Shown piece by piece: positions 63,884 through 64,000 of a stretch of DNA of 64,000 nucleotides (its first letter is position 1; every line of letters starts with the position of its first letter). Location: contig NC_059304.1 of NCBI RefSeq assembly GCF_017591435.1, positions 25,808,826 through 25,872,825 of the forward strand. Direction: 5' to 3'. The notes under the pieces are model-generated. The model did not search any database. It had not been told where the DNA came from and worked only from the letters and a program-made list of their open reading frames with translations. The translations under genes and the position numbers were made by a program. Origin of the DNA: Portunus trituberculatus. Lineage: Eukaryota; Arthropoda; Malacostraca; Decapoda; Portunidae.

Positions 63884-64000
63884 GTAAGGCATTCATTCAT
63901 TTCTGTTAATTATTTAAAACAACAATTAAAGTTTTGGTTAGTTTTGTCTAGTGCATAATCTTTTTCCTGTATTTTGAAGTCAGTCATTCACCTACATTAG
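63884..64000 (+). other. Possible intron start of the Harbinger transposase gene
   Basis: GTAAGG follows the exon, then AT-rich sequence to the window end. No further coding match is visible. Confidence 0.4.

Larger units (their letters stand above)
62945..64000 (+). mobile_element. PIF/Harbinger element, running off the window end
   Basis: The left terminus appears to be GGGGCGGTATGCATAAAAGG at 62945, where the retrotransposon protease breaks off. A hairpin-rich subterminal part (GTGAGCTGG...CTCACAAC) follows, then a HARBI1-like transposase pseudogene. The right end is outside the window. Confidence 0.65.

Overview
The window looks like repeat-dense animal (eukaryotic) DNA, most likely from a crustacean and perhaps a decapod crab. 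The reasons are very long TA, CA and TC microsatellites, tRNA-derived SINEs, many CR1/L2-like LINE copies and a mixture of DNA-transposon families, with no host exons. This assignment is inference. I could not support any host gene, true tRNA or rRNA, operon or CRISPR array. Nearly every protein-coding signal belongs to a mobile element, and almost all of them are broken.

Layout. 1-1199: LINE reverse transcriptase (RT), minus strand. 1200-13603: mostly AT-rich gene-free DNA carrying piggyBac-like TTAA elements (3584-4041, and an inverted pair at 8376-9555 and 12464-13603). 13611-22805: a dense pile of TA-target terminal-inverted-repeat (TIR) elements, several of them pogo/Tigger-like and several embedded in (TA)n tracts, including a three-level nest at 17118-20330. 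22947-33540: CR1/L2-like LINE copies bordered by (CA)n, a Penelope-like foldback, two tRNA-Val-derived SINEs and one near full-length LINE (29011-32962). 33541-38690: gene-free AT-rich DNA. 38692-42653: more SINE and LINE copies and a palindrome of about 715 bp (40290-41005).

42654-48797 is bounded by ~210-bp inverted repeats with a TA duplication. It contains two LINE pieces and a degenerate retrotransposon (45236-48466) whose open reading frame begins with a nuclear-receptor-type C4 zinc-finger pair, then a PHD finger, an RT and a restriction-like endonuclease. This is the most unusual object in the window. A THAP-domain P-like element follows at 48822-49845, then a SINE, a LINE with a hAT MITE in it, and a tail-to-tail LINE pair.

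55345-57171 is the gag-protease part of a Gmr1-like (SCAN-like) LTR retrotransposon. A second LTR retrotransposon gag-protease (58964-62944) is split by a LINE and by a hAT element with an exact 8-bp duplication, and is then cut by a PIF/Harbinger transposase pseudogene that runs towards the window end.

The elements do not form one pathway. The window is a record of successive insertions. Target-site duplications, shared junctions and empty sites let much of the order be read directly. Identities are by-eye comparisons from the sequence, and family names rest on motif recognition rather than database searches.
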